From Dechloromonas denitrificans (GTDB taxonomy: Bacteria > Pseudomonadota > Gammaproteobacteria > Burkholderiales > Rhodocyclaceae), in assembly GCF_020510665.1 (NCBI RefSeq), contig NZ_CP075187.1, positions 950,501-1,014,500 of the forward strand: a stretch of DNA of 64,000 bases, in the 5' to 3' direction. Below the pieces are notes generated by a model. The model was not told the DNA's origin. It saw only the letters and a program-made list of their open reading frames with translations, and searched no databases. The first letter of the stretch is position 1; each line of letters starts with the position of its first letter. Both the position numbers and the translations under genes were made by a program. Of this stretch, positions 35,577 to 44,447 are shown piece by piece.

Positions 35577-36158
35577 ATGAAAACAGACCCAAAAACAGAC
35601 CCTTTGCTCGACCCGGAGTTTCTCGGCAGCCTGCGTCGTGACATGGTCCGTTTTGCCGACCTTCAGCTGCGCAATAAGGCGCAGGCAGAAGATGCGGTGC
35701 AGGAGGCGTTGACCGCAGCATTTCAGGGGCGTGAGAAATTTGCTTCAAAAGCATCGCTGCGCACCTGGGTGCTGGCCATCCTGAAAAACAAGATTGTCGA
35801 CACCCTGCGCCAGCGCGGGCGCGACGATGTCATGGTCGACGCCGAAAACGACAGCGATTTGAATGCCTATTTCGATGATCGCGAACATTGGGCCGAAGAT
35901 ACGCGTCCATCAAGCTGGGCTACGCCGGATCAGTCGATGGAAAACAAGCGCTTCTGGGAAGTTTTCGAGACGTGCCTGTATCGCTTGCCGGAAGCCAGTG
36001 CCCGTATTTTCACGATGCGTGAGGTGATGGGCTTCGATACCGACGAAATCTGCCAGACGCTGGGCATCACCAACAGTAACTGCTGGGTTCAGCTGCACCG
36101 CGCACGGCTCGCGCTGCGTGCCTGTCTGGGGGTTAACTGGTTCGGTGAAGCTGCCTGA
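35577..36158 (+). CDS. ECF-type RNA polymerase sigma factor
   Basis: A 193-residue sigma-70 family protein with region 2 (LQLRNKAQAEDAVQEALTAA and SLRTWVLAILKNKIVDTLR) and region 4 (FTMREVMGFDTDEICQTLG, followed by an HTH containing NSNCWVQLHRARLALR). There is an acidic linker between them. The start MKTDPKTDPLLDPEF at 35577 lacks a strong ribosome-binding site but puts region 2 at the right place. It is divergent from the anti-sigma/bufferin operon, unlike the common sigma-then-anti-sigma order. It probably activates that operon under metal or oxidant stress. Confidence 0.9.
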   Translation: MKTDPKTDPLLDPEFLGSLRRDMVRFADLQLRNKAQAEDAVQEALTAAFQGREKFASKASLRTWVLAILKNKIVDTLRQRGRDDVMVDAENDSDLNAYFDDREHWAEDTRPSSWATPDQSMENKRFWEVFETCLYRLPEASARIFTMREVMGFDTDEICQTLGITNSNCWVQLHRARLALRACLGVNWFGEAA

Positions 36159-36174
36159 GGGCAGCCTCACCGAA
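36141..36174. terminator. Hairpin spanning the sigma-factor stop codon
   Basis: TTCGGTGA (36141-36148) pairs with TCACCGAA (36167-36174) and GCTGCC with GGCAGC across one A-C mismatch. The loop TGAG contains the sigma gene's stop codon (36156-36158). It lies 10 bases from the end of the convergent chemoreceptor gene, with no U-tract on either strand. Confidence 0.55.
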
Positions 36175-36184
36175 TGGTGCTGCC

Positions 36185-38071
36185 TTAAAGCCGGAAGCCG
36201 GCCAGTAGCTGGCGCGTGTCGCCTGCGGTACGCGCCAGTTGGGCCAGCTCCTGGCGGGCGATCTGGATCGCTTCATCTTCGGCCATGACCCGGTTGTTGA
36301 TGTGCTCGGTGGTCTGCGCCATGGCTGTCGTTGCGCCGCGCTGCTCATTGGTCGACAAGGCAATATCGCCGACCCGCTCGACGGCCTCGTGGATTTTTTG
36401 CTCGATTTCGGTGATCCGGCTGGCTGCTTCGCGCGACATGTCGACGCCGCGGCGAACGGTTTCCACGGTGGCCGTCATTGTCTTGCCGGCTTGCGATGTC
36501 TCGTTGCGGACGGCATCGATCATCCCGGCAATCTCCACGGTGGCCTTGGCCGTGCCTTCGGCCAGCTTGCGTACCTCGTCGGCCACCACGGCAAAGCCAC
36601 GGCCCTGTTCCCCGGCCCGTGCCGCTTCGATGGCCGCATTCAGCGCCAGCAGATTGGTCTGGTCGGCGATGCCCTTGATCACATTGACGATGCCGTGAAT
36701 TTCCTGCGAGCGGGAATCCAGGCTGTGCAGGATGCTCGACATTTCTTCAACCTGGGAGACCGAGCGTTCGGCATCCGTCGATACCGCTGCGATTTCCGCA
36801 ACACTGGCGCGTGACAGGCTGCCTGTGTCGCGCATCATGCGATCCACATCTTCGGCATTGTCGGCGATGTGCGACACAGCGACGGTAATCTGCTCGATCG
36901 AAGCGGCATTGGCGCTGGCGGTTTCGGAAAGGTGCATCGATTCATTGGCAATCGTGTCGATGACTTGATTGAGCCGCTGCACACCTTCGGCCAGGCTGTT
37001 GGCTTCGGTGCGGAAGGAGGCGAACATCTGGCCGAGTTGTTCAAGGAAGCGGTTGAAGGCGCTGGCCGTTTCGCCGATTTCATCCTTGCTGTCGATCTGC
37101 AGACGAACCGTCAGGTCGCCGCCGCCCTTGGCAATGTCTTGCATCCGGTCGCGAATCTGGCGCAAGCCGGAGAGCATCCGGCTGGTGATCGTGCCCGCCA
37201 GCAATGCGGCAACCGCAACGACGACAAGCAGCGCACCGGCCAGCGTGACAAGCAGGCGGTTGAGCGGCTCAAGCACAATTTTTTTCGACAGCGAAACGCC
37301 GAGCACCCAGTCGCTGTTCTTGACGGGGGTGAGGAACTGGAAGCGTTCTTCACCTTCCCGCGTGATGCTGAACAGCTTGCCTTCTTCCACTGCCTTGGCC
37401 TGGCGCTCCGGGGTCAGTTCCGGGGCAATGCTCGATACTGGCTTGAGAATCGCATCCTTGTTCGGGTGCACCAGCACTGTCCCATCCTTGTGCAGGATGT
37501 AGGCATATCCTTCACCAGGCAGACGCACCGAGAGGATTTCCTTGGCGACCTGGGCAATCGACATGTCATTGGCCACAACGCCCTTGGTCTTGCCATCTTC
37601 CTGGACGACTGCGGCAAGGGAAAGAATCAGGCTACCGGTAAAGGCATCGACATAAGGTTTGGAAACAAAGATCGACTGGGGTCCGATTTTTTCAGCGCCC
37701 TGGTACCACGGCCGCTGCGTCGGGTCATAGCCGGCCGGGACGTTCTGCGGCTTGGAAAACACCATGCGCTTGTCGGGCGAGCCGGCATAGACCAGGTCGA
37801 ATCCGCCTGCCTCGGCATAACGGGCAAAGATTTCCGGGGCATCGTTGCGTCCGACAACCGGGCGCAGTGAAGCGATCATTGCTGAACGCGTTGCCAGCCA
37901 TTCGCTAACGGCAAAGGCGTAGCCATTACTCGAACTACGCGCTTCATTTTCGATGTCTTCAAGCAGTAGACCGCGAAGTTGTTGATAAAACAGCATACCA
38001 AGCGATAGCACGGTACCGACGAGCAGTACCATCAAAAAGGCCAGCAAGCGAGATTGCAAGGAGCGAAACAT
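36185..38071 (-). CDS. Methyl-accepting chemotaxis protein with periplasmic Cache domain
   Basis: A 628-residue receptor: TM1 (about 10-30), a double-Cache-like sensor with [16 protein letters not shown] and [18 protein letters not shown] near 80-140, TM2 near 265-290, HAMP ([19 protein letters not shown]), and a cytoplasmic signalling domain whose hairpin tip [20 protein letters not shown] is intact. The start at 38071 has GGGGAG 7 bases upstream. The WYQGA Cache motif often marks amino-acid or carboxylate sensing; the ligand is not determined. No CheR pentapeptide at the C-terminus. Confidence 0.92.
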   Translation of the reverse strand: MFRSLQSRLLAFLMVLLVGTVLSLGMLFYQQLRGLLLEDIENEARSSSNGYAFAVSEWLATRSAMIASLRPVVGRNDAPEIFARYAEAGGFDLVYAGSPDKRMVFSKPQNVPAGYDPTQRPWYQGAEKIGPQSIFVSKPYVDAFTGSLILSLAAVVQEDGKTKGVVANDMSIAQVAKEILSVRLPGEGYAYILHKDGTVLVHPNKDAILKPVSSIAPELTPERQAKAVEEGKLFSITREGEERFQFLTPVKNSDWVLGVSLSKKIVLEPLNRLLVTLAGALLVVVAVAALLAGTITSRMLSGLRQIRDRMQDIAKGGGDLTVRLQIDSKDEIGETASAFNRFLEQLGQMFASFRTEANSLAEGVQRLNQVIDTIANESMHLSETASANAASIEQITVAVSHIADNAEDVDRMMRDTGSLSRASVAEIAAVSTDAERSVSQVEEMSSILHSLDSRSQEIHGIVNVIKGIADQTNLLALNAAIEAARAGEQGRGFAVVADEVRKLAEGTAKATVEIAGMIDAVRNETSQAGKTMTATVETVRRGVDMSREAASRITEIEQKIHEAVERVGDIALSTNEQRGATTAMAQTTEHINNRVMAEDEAIQIARQELAQLARTAGDTRQLLAGFRL

Positions 38072-38186
38072 GGTGTGTCTCCCCATGAGGTTTGATTGGG
38101 TTGCCCGGTAGCTGGGCATATTGTTATTGGATTATCACCCACTTTTGATACTGTTGATACATTATTGCTGCTTGCAATATTTGAGC

Positions 38187-38213
38187 AAAAAAAACCCCGC
38201 CTCAAGGGCGGGG
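38187..38213 (-). terminator. Rho-independent terminator after the frameshifted small gene
   Basis: On the minus strand the stem CCCCGCC / GGCGGGG with a 5-base loop is followed by eight Ts. It lies 55 bases beyond the stop codon of the small gene at 38268-38557, showing that this locus is or was a transcription unit. Confidence 0.88.
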
Positions 38214-38267
38214 TAACAGGGAGTTTCTCGAACGGGGGAGTTTCGAGAGGAGGGTAAATCGGTTCCT

Positions 38268-38557
38268 TCAGTCGCGACGGCGTTTCTTCAGCCAGTGGCG
38301 GGTTGCAACAATGACGGCACCTGTGGCGACTGCGGCAGCAATGGCTTTGAGTGGTTCGGCCTGACCTTCGGCGAGCCAGTCAAAACCGGCGACACCAATG
38401 AAAACACCCAGGCTTTCATTGATCGGCAGGTTGTCGGCAAAAGCCATTAGCGGATTGACCGGGTCGGGATGCTGGCCAACATCGGCTGGGTCGGCATCAG
38501 TTCAAAGAAGTAGCTGCGGGCAGCGGCAAGAAATTGCTTGATATTCGTTTCGGTCAT
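38268..38557 (-). pseudogene. Small membrane-protein gene interrupted by a frameshift
   Basis: A GGAG site and ATG at 38557 open a frame MTETNIKQFLAAARSYFFEL that ends after 36 codons, just past a PTQPM stretch. Shifting frame near 38480 joins naturally to ADVGQHPDPVNPLMAFADN and on to ATRHWLKKRRRD, ending at 38268. The whole interval is 290 bases, not a multiple of three, which supports a single indel (mutation or sequencing error). The second half could also start at its own ATG overlapping the first stop (TAATG), giving 57 residues with one likely membrane helix (about 35-47). The gene has its own terminator. Function unknown. Confidence 0.65.
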
Positions 38558-38702
38558 TTTGAGTTTCTCCTCTTTACGGGCTTGCTGTTGATCCATGCAT
38601 CGCATTCTAGAGATGCATGGTCAAGCTGTCTGTTGCGCAAGCGTGGGCTGGAGGTAACAGCCAATGATCGTCTGTGACGCTTTGTAACGGCTGCCAAGGC
38701 CG

Positions 38703-40139
38703 TTACTGACAGGCTTTCCAGCTCAGGGTGAAACGTGCGCCGCCTTGTGGCGAAGCGCCGGCGATGGCTGTTCCGCCATGCAGTTCAAGGACGCGGCGAG
38801 TGATCGCCAGACCCAGGCCGTAACCACCGGTTGAGCGGTCGCGCGAGCGATCGAGTCGTGTGAAGGCGGAGAATATGTGCTCGCGTTCTTCGGGCGGAAT
38901 GCCAATCCCGTCATCATCGACGTGGATGAGGATTTGCTCGGCCAGTATTTCCGTGCTGACCCGGATTTCCTTGCTGGCGTACTTGAAGGCATTGCGCAGC
39001 AGATTGCGCAGTGCATAGGGCATGGCCTTCCGGTCGAGGTCGACGCAAAGCTTTTCCGGCAATTCCGAGGTGTCGACCGTGATATCGAGGTTGCGGCCGA
39101 GCAGGCGAACGGCATCGACTTCCGCCACCAGCCAGCTGGCAAACTGAACGCTGGAGAAGTGCGGTTCGGGGGCTTCGCGCTCGAAGCGGGCATAGGTCAG
39201 GCTGGTATCGATCAGGTGGTCGAGCTCTTCGAGATCGCCTTCCATCATCGCCCACAGGCGTTCGCGTTCGGCCAGTTCATCCGTTTCGGTCAGCATTTCG
39301 AGCGCAAAGCGCATGCGTGCAATCGGGGTGCGCAGTTCGTGCGAAATTCCGCAGGCGAGTTCGCGATGGGTGGCCAGCAGTTGCTGGACGCGCTCGGCCA
39401 TATTGTTCATGGTGTCGGAGAGCGGTGCGAACAGTTGGCTGCGAGCCGCCGGGGAGCGTGCTTCGAAGTTGCCGTCTCCGAGGTCGCGTGCCGTTTGGCG
39501 CAGCGCTTCGAGATCGCGCCAGACGGGGCGTACCCAGAACCACAGTGCAATACCGAAAATCAGCCCGGTCAAGCTCCAGGTGAGTAGGCGCAGGCGCAAT
39601 TCGAGCGGCAATCTGTCTTTCAGTTCCGGGTTGCGGTTCGAGGCCAGCGGGCCGACGACCAGAACCTGGCTGCTGGTGCCGAGGCGGTGGTACATGATGT
39701 CGCCGTCGTGGTCGATCGCGATATCTCCGGCATCAAGCTTGTCGACTTGTGTCGGCGTCAGTGTCCGGTCGAGACTGATGCGTTCAACAATGCCGAGCTT
39801 GTAGGAGAATTTTTCGTCCAGTTCGCGAATCTTGCGCGGCCAGGTGCTGCGTGGCTGGCGAAACAGTTCATCTTCAATCAGGGTGATCGTGCCGCGCATG
39901 AAGCGACGTGCGTAGTCATCGGTAATGCCGCGCTGGGCGGTCGAGATGACAAAGTCGGCAGTGAAGGCGATGGCGACGAACGAACCCATCGCCAGCAGGT
40001 AGAAATTGAAAAACAGCTTCGACAGGCTGTAGCGGCCGCCGCGCCAGCGTGGCAGGGTGACGCGGAAGAGCGAGCGGGCCAGGCCCTGGTTGTGTTCTTT
40101 CTCGCCCTTTGTCCGGCTGGGGAGGTCAGTTCCAGTCAT
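38703..40139 (-). CDS. Sensor histidine kinase, RstB-like
   Basis: A 478-residue membrane kinase: TM1 (about 30-50), short periplasmic sensor, TM2 (about 140-160), HAMP, H-box ACGISHELRTPIARMRFALEM near 265, N-box NLLRNAFKYAS, G1 DDDGIGIPPEE and G2 GGYGLGLAIT. The H-box and linker resemble RstB of E. coli. The start at 40139 overlaps the regulator's coding end by 14 bases, so the pair is coupled. The stimulus is unknown. It lies downstream of its regulator, the usual order. Confidence 0.9.
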   Translation of the reverse strand: MTGTDLPSRTKGEKEHNQGLARSLFRVTLPRWRGGRYSLSKLFFNFYLLAMGSFVAIAFTADFVISTAQRGITDDYARRFMRGTITLIEDELFRQPRSTWPRKIRELDEKFSYKLGIVERISLDRTLTPTQVDKLDAGDIAIDHDGDIMYHRLGTSSQVLVVGPLASNRNPELKDRLPLELRLRLLTWSLTGLIFGIALWFWVRPVWRDLEALRQTARDLGDGNFEARSPAARSQLFAPLSDTMNNMAERVQQLLATHRELACGISHELRTPIARMRFALEMLTETDELAERERLWAMMEGDLEELDHLIDTSLTYARFEREAPEPHFSSVQFASWLVAEVDAVRLLGRNLDITVDTSELPEKLCVDLDRKAMPYALRNLLRNAFKYASKEIRVSTEILAEQILIHVDDDGIGIPPEEREHIFSAFTRLDRSRDRSTGGYGLGLAITRRVLELHGGTAIAGASPQGGARFTLSWKACQ

Positions 40140-40830
40140 GCTTGCTAAATAGATAGCCCTTGCCACGCACGGTCTTGATCCGGGTCGGGTTTTCCGGGTC
40201 GTCATTGAGCTTTTTGCGCAGACGGGAAATGCGGGCATCGATCGAACGATCGAGGCCGTCAAACCCGATGCCGCGAAGTTCCTGCAGCAAGTCGTCGCGC
40301 GACAGCACGTTGCCGGCATGTGAGGCAAGCAGCCAGAGCAGGTCGAATTCTGCCGTCGTCAGATCGATTGTTTCACCGCTCAGTGCCGCGGTGCGGGTCG
40401 CCTGGCTGATTCTGAATTGCCCGAAGACCATCTGCTCGGCATCTGTGCTGCCGCCTTCGGCCGGGGTCGGCAGCCGGCGCAGCAGCGCCTTGATGCGGGC
40501 GAGCAGGACGCGTGGCTGGACCGGCTTCGCAATGTAGTCGTCAGCGCCCATTTCAAGGCCGAGAATCTGGTCGAAATCTTCGTCGCGCGCGGTCAGCATG
40601 AGAATGACGCCGCGGTAATGCGGGCGTACGGCGCGGCATACTTCGAAACCATCCTTGCCGGGAAGCATGACATCAAGGATGACCAGATCCGGCTGTTCGT
40701 TCAGGATGCGGGCTTCGGCAGTGTCGCCGCGTGGCTCGATGCTGACTTGCAGGTCGTTCTTGGTCAGGTATTCGGCAGTCAGCTCGGCCAGGCGTTCGTC
40801 GTCTTCGACGAGAAGGATGCGTGTATTCAT
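40126..40830 (-). CDS. OmpR-family response regulator, RstA-like
   Basis: A 234-residue DNA-binding regulator with receiver domain (ILLVEDDERL; phospho-acceptor Asp53 in LVILDVMLPGKDGFE; Lys in IAKPVQP) and an OmpR winged helix (TTAEFDLLWLLASHAGNVLS and SIDARISRLRKKLNDD, ending KTVRGKGYLFS). The coding end overlaps its kinase. The nearest genes it could control are its own operon and divergent dsbB; no clear direct repeats were found in the 122-base gap to dsbB. Confidence 0.92.
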   Translation of the reverse strand: MNTRILLVEDDERLAELTAEYLTKNDLQVSIEPRGDTAEARILNEQPDLVILDVMLPGKDGFEVCRAVRPHYRGVILMLTARDEDFDQILGLEMGADDYIAKPVQPRVLLARIKALLRRLPTPAEGGSTDAEQMVFGQFRISQATRTAALSGETIDLTTAEFDLLWLLASHAGNVLSRDDLLQELRGIGFDGLDRSIDARISRLRKKLNDDPENPTRIKTVRGKGYLFSKHDWN

Positions 40831-40952
40831 GTGCCAATCTTAACGAGGCGCGGGCTGCCGGTCCACTTTGTCGCGGTCGACCTGCTGGGTAGCCTGTTTT
40901 TCAGTGGCTTGCCTTAGAATGCCCGGACTCGATTTCAATCTGGACACTTCGC

Positions 40953-41447
40953 ATGATTTTTTCAAAAGTTCCCTTGCGCGCATGGTTTGCGACATTGTCG
41001 CTGGGCTGTTTCGGTCTGGTCGCTTTCGGCATGCAATTACAGGCCTTGTTGCGTCTGTCGCCATGCCCGATGTGCATCTTCCAGCGTTTGCTGTACCTGG
41101 TGATTGGTGTGCTGGCATTGCTCGGTTTCATCTTGCCCGCCGCTCACCCCGTCTGGCTTGTGCTGGTTGCCGGGTCTGCCCTGCTGGGGGCCGGGGTGGC
41201 TGCACAGCAAAGCTGGATGCAGGCTTTTCCCGAGCTGGCGACCGAGTGCGGTTTTACCGATCCCACTTTGCTTGAGCGCCTGGTCGATATGCTCGGCATG
41301 CAGTGGCCTTCTCTTTTCCTGGCAACCGGTTTCTGCACCAGCAAGGAATGGGTATTCCTCGGGCTTTCGATGGCTAACTGGTCATTCTTTGTCTTTGCCG
41401 GGATCGCTGCCTACGCCGTCATTCTGTTGCGTCGGAAGTGGCGCTGA
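40953..41447 (+). CDS. dsbB: Disulfide bond formation protein DsbB
   Basis: A 164-residue four-helix inner-membrane quinone reductase that reoxidises DsbA. The quinone-linked pair is CPMC (Cys38, Cys41) and the second periplasmic pair is Cys99 and Cys128. Helices lie at about 12-30, 45-62, 68-86 and 138-156. The start MIFSKVPLRAW is consistent with the family N-terminus. It is followed by a bidirectional terminator shared with rpmG. Confidence 0.94.
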   Translation: MIFSKVPLRAWFATLSLGCFGLVAFGMQLQALLRLSPCPMCIFQRLLYLVIGVLALLGFILPAAHPVWLVLVAGSALLGAGVAAQQSWMQAFPELATECGFTDPTLLERLVDMLGMQWPSLFLATGFCTSKEWVFLGLSMANWSFFVFAGIAAYAVILLRRKWR

Positions 41448-41483
41448 GCGAATGCGGTGAGTTTTCCCCAGCTAGAAAAAACA

Positions 41484-41504
41484 AAACCCGCCAGAGGCGG
41501 GTTT
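41484..41504. terminator. Bidirectional terminator between dsbB and rpmG
   Basis: AAACCCGCC (41484-41492), a 3-base loop, and GGCGGGTTT (41496-41504) form a perfect stem with A/T runs on both sides, so it can serve both convergent genes. Confidence 0.85.
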
Positions 41505-41527
41505 GTCGAAAGCTGGAGGGAGGCTGA

Positions 41528-41695
41528 TTACTTCAGCTTCACTTCCTTGTAAGCAACGTGCTTGCGGGCCTTCGGGTCATACTTCATCATTTCCAGTTTT
41601 TCAGGCGTAGTACGCTTGTTCTTGGAAGTGGTGTAGAAGTGACCGGTACCTGCCGTGGATTCAAGCTTGATCTTTTCGCGACCGCCTTTAGCCAT
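41528..41695 (-). CDS. rpmG: 50S ribosomal protein L33
   Basis: A 55-residue basic ribosomal protein, [18 protein letters not shown] and onward, ending YKEVKLK, the same length as E. coli L33 and very similar to it. It lacks the CxxC zinc pairs, so it is the zinc-free form. It lies 19 bases after rpmB in the conserved rpmB-rpmG operon. Confidence 0.97.
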   Translation of the reverse strand: MAKGGREKIKLESTAGTGHFYTTSKNKRTTPEKLEMMKYDPKARKHVAYKEVKLK

Positions 41696-41714
41696 TTTAT
41701 TTATCCTTCCTTAA

Positions 41715-41948
41715 TCAAACTTCGCCGCGTGCGCGCAGGTCGGCGAGGACGGAGTCGATACCGTTCTTGTCGATCACACGCAGGCCGGCGTTGGATACAC
41801 GCAGGCGCACGAAGCGGTTTTCAGATTCGACCCAGAAACGACGATACTGCAGATTCGGCAGGAAGCGGCGTTTCGTTCTATTGTTGGCGTGGGAAACCTT
41901 GTTCCCAACCATCGGGGCTTTTCCCGTTACTTGGCAGACTCGCGCCAT
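41715..41948 (-). CDS. rpmB: 50S ribosomal protein L28
   Basis: A 77-residue ribosomal protein, [20 protein letters not shown] and onward, with [15 protein letters not shown] in the middle; full length. First gene of rpmB-rpmG. An upstream radC gene on the same strand, 84 bases away, is a widely conserved neighbour. Confidence 0.97.
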   Translation of the reverse strand: MARVCQVTGKAPMVGNKVSHANNRTKRRFLPNLQYRRFWVESENRFVRLRVSNAGLRVIDKNGIDSVLADLRARGEV

Positions 41949-42032
41949 GATTGGTGCTCCAGAATTCGCTAGAAGAAAGCCCGCGATTTTAACGAATAAA
42001 CCCTGTTTGTTTCAAGCTATTTTTGCGTATTG

Positions 42033-42713
42033 TTAGATAAGTCCACGTTCGGCGAATGAAATCGGGGTCTGATTTCCGGCCACGATGAAGTGGTCAAGAA
42101 GTTTCACATCGACCATGGCAAGGGCGTCTTTGAGGTTTTTGGTGAGTAATTCGTCGGCTCTCGATGGCTCGGCAACGCCCGATGGATGGTTGTGCGCCAG
42201 AATGACGGCTGCCGCATTGTGGGCGAGGGCAGTCTTGACCACTTCGCGTGGATAGACGCTGGTTTGCGTCAGGCTGCCGGTAAATAATTCGTCGGCTTTT
42301 AGTAGACGATTTTGTGCATCGAGCCAGAGCGCCATGAAAACCTCGTGCTGCCGGTTGGCCAGTTTCAGTCGTAACCAGTCGCGAACCTGGCTTGGCGATG
42401 AAAAGCTGTCCCGTCTGACCATTTCCTGCGTGAGCGCCCGCCGGGTCAGTTCGAAGCTCGCCTTGAGCTGGACGGCCTTGGCGATTCCGATGCCGGAGAC
42501 ACTGGATAGTTGCGCAGGCGTTGCTTCGGCCAGCGCATTCAGATTGCCGTCAAAACGCAGCAGCAAATCACGCGCCAGATCGACGGCACTTTTGCCGCGG
42601 ACGCCAACCCGCAAATAGATAGCCAGCAATTCCGCATCCGACAGAGCTTCGGGGCCATGCGAAAGCAGGCGCTCCCGTGGGCGTTCGCCGGCCGGCCAAT
42701 CGGTGATTGCCAT
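42033..42713 (-). CDS. radC: RadC-family JAB/MPN protein
   Basis: A 226-residue protein with an N-terminal helix-hairpin-helix ([17 protein letters not shown]) and a JAMM metalloprotease-like domain whose zinc motif HNHPSG followed by EPSRAD lies near 175-188. RadC was once linked to DNA repair in E. coli, but that role was withdrawn; the function is unresolved. It is complete and carries the intact JAMM residues. It is divergent from coaBC. Confidence 0.93.
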   Translation of the reverse strand: MAITDWPAGERPRERLLSHGPEALSDAELLAIYLRVGVRGKSAVDLARDLLLRFDGNLNALAEATPAQLSSVSGIGIAKAVQLKASFELTRRALTQEMVRRDSFSSPSQVRDWLRLKLANRQHEVFMALWLDAQNRLLKADELFTGSLTQTSVYPREVVKTALAHNAAAVILAHNHPSGVAEPSRADELLTKNLKDALAMVDVKLLDHFIVAGNQTPISFAERGLI

Positions 42714-42760
42714 GCTAATTCCAGTAGAATGGTCAAGCTATCATTCTAGTGTTAATGACA

Positions 42761-43951
42761 ATGGAATTACAGGGAAAAAGTATCGTTCTCGGTGTGACCG
42801 GCGGGATTGCCGCCTACAAGGCCGCCGAACTGGTTCGTCTTTTACGTAAACAAGGCGCTGATGTTCAGGTGGCGATGACGGAAGGCGCCACGCATTTCGT
42901 AACGCCGACGACCTTCCAGGCGCTTTCAGGCAAACCGGTCTTTACGGATCAATGGGATGCGCGGATGCCGAATGCGATGGCGCATATTGATTTGTCGCGC
43001 CAGGCTGACTGCATTCTTGTGGCCCCGGCGTCGGCCGATTTTCTGGCCCGTGCTGTGCAAGGGCAGGCCGACGACCTGCTGGCCACCATGGTCCTGGCCC
43101 GTGATTGCCCGTTGCTGGTTGCGCCGGCGATGAACCGCCAGATGTGGGAAAACCCGGCAACCCGGCGCAATGTGGCCCAACTATTGGCCGACGGGGTGAG
43201 CATTCTTGGTCCGGACAGTGGCGAGCAGGCGTGTGGCGAGGTCGGTGCGGGCCGAATGATGGAGCCTGAAGAGATTGTCGAGTCGATGATCGCCTTCTTT
43301 GCTGCAAAGGTGCTGGCCGGGAAAAAGGTTCTGCTGACCGCCGGGCCGACTTTTGAGGCCATCGATCCAGTGCGCGGCATTACCAATCTGTCTTCCGGAC
43401 GCATGGGATATGCACTTGCCCGTGCTGCACGCCAGGCGGGCGCTGAGGTGACCTTGGTTTCGGGACCGGTTGGTTTTGCCGCTCCACAGGGTGTCGACCG
43501 CATCAATGTGCGGAGTGCGCTCGATATGCATCGGGCAGTCATGGCGCATGCCGGTAAGGCCGATATCTTTATTGCCGTGGCGGCGGTTGCTGATTATCGC
43601 GTGGCTAACTCGGCCGAGCACAAGCTCAAGAAGGATAGCGGCGGAATTCCGCCGATCGAACTGATCGAGAATCCGGACATCCTGGCGGAAGTGGCAGCTT
43701 TGCCGGATGGCCCGTTCTGCGTTGGCTTCGCAGCGGAAAGTCGCAATCTGGAGGAGTACGCCCAGACCAAGCGGCGCAAGAAGAAGATTCCGCTGATTGC
43801 CGGCAATCTGATTCAGGATGGTTTTGGTGGTGACGACAATCGGCTGGTTTTGTTCGATGATGCCGGGGTTCATCCTCTGGCTCCGGCCCCCAAGTCAGTG
43901 CTGGCCCGCCAGTTGATCCAACATATTGCTCATTTGACAGGAAATAACTGA
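42761..43951 (+). CDS. coaBC: Bifunctional phosphopantothenoylcysteine decarboxylase / phosphopantothenate-cysteine ligase
   Basis: CoaBC performs two consecutive steps of coenzyme A synthesis downstream of PanB and PanC, which are also in this window. The N-terminal CoaC flavoprotein has [17 protein letters not shown], the PAMNRQMW motif and the Cys-containing [12 protein letters not shown]; the CoaB half starts near 185 ([19 protein letters not shown]). About 396 residues. Three in-frame starts exist (GTG 42749, ATG 42755, ATG 42761); [11 protein letters not shown] at 42761 fits the family best, and none has a clear ribosome-binding site. The end overlaps dut by TGATG. Confidence 0.94.
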   Translation: MELQGKSIVLGVTGGIAAYKAAELVRLLRKQGADVQVAMTEGATHFVTPTTFQALSGKPVFTDQWDARMPNAMAHIDLSRQADCILVAPASADFLARAVQGQADDLLATMVLARDCPLLVAPAMNRQMWENPATRRNVAQLLADGVSILGPDSGEQACGEVGAGRMMEPEEIVESMIAFFAAKVLAGKKVLLTAGPTFEAIDPVRGITNLSSGRMGYALARAARQAGAEVTLVSGPVGFAAPQGVDRINVRSALDMHRAVMAHAGKADIFIAVAAVADYRVANSAEHKLKKDSGGIPPIELIENPDILAEVAALPDGPFCVGFAAESRNLEEYAQTKRRKKKIPLIAGNLIQDGFGGDDNRLVLFDDAGVHPLAPAPKSVLARQLIQHIAHLTGNN

Positions 43952-44400
43952 TGCACCGTATCGATGTAAAAATTCTCGATGATCGTTTGCGCGACAACCC
44001 GCCGCAATACGCCACGCCGGGTTCTGCCGGCCTCGACCTGCGAGCCTGCCTTGACGCACCGCTTGAAATCGTTCCAGGGCAAACGATCCTGGTGCGTACC
44101 GGGATGGCCATTCATCTGGCTGATCCGGGCCTGGCAGCGATGATTCTGCCGCGTTCGGGCTTGGGCCATAAACACGGTATCGTGCTGGGGAATCTGGTGG
44201 GGCTGATCGACAGCGATTACCAGGGGGAATTGATGGTTTCGATGTGGAATCGCGGCAGCGATGCATTCACGCTCAATCCGCTCGATCGTATTGCCCAGCT
44301 GGTGGTTGTCCCTGTCCTGCAGGTTGGCTTCAATATCGTCGATGAGTTCGATGCCAGCAAGCGCGGAGAGGGTGGCTTTGGCAGTACCGGAAAGTCCTGA
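43951..44400 (+). CDS. dut: dUTP pyrophosphatase
   Basis: A 149-residue trimeric dUTPase that removes dUTP and makes dUMP. Five family motifs are visible: [30 protein letters not shown], the RIAQLV segment, and the C-terminal flexible [11 protein letters not shown]. It is translationally coupled to coaBC, as in many proteobacteria. Confidence 0.97.
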   Translation: MHRIDVKILDDRLRDNPPQYATPGSAGLDLRACLDAPLEIVPGQTILVRTGMAIHLADPGLAAMILPRSGLGHKHGIVLGNLVGLIDSDYQGELMVSMWNRGSDAFTLNPLDRIAQLVVVPVLQVGFNIVDEFDASKRGEGGFGSTGKS

Positions 44401-44416
44401 AATTCGACCGTGGCCG

Positions 44417-44443
44417 AAAAAGCGCCGTTCAGGCGCTTTTTTT
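44417..44443. terminator. Bidirectional terminator between dut and the methyl-accepting protein gene
   Basis: AAAAAGCGCC (44417-44426), a 5-base loop, then GGCGCTTTTTTT. The stem is perfect and flanked by A and T runs, so it can end transcription from both strands. Confidence 0.88.
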
Positions 44444-44447
44444 ACGT

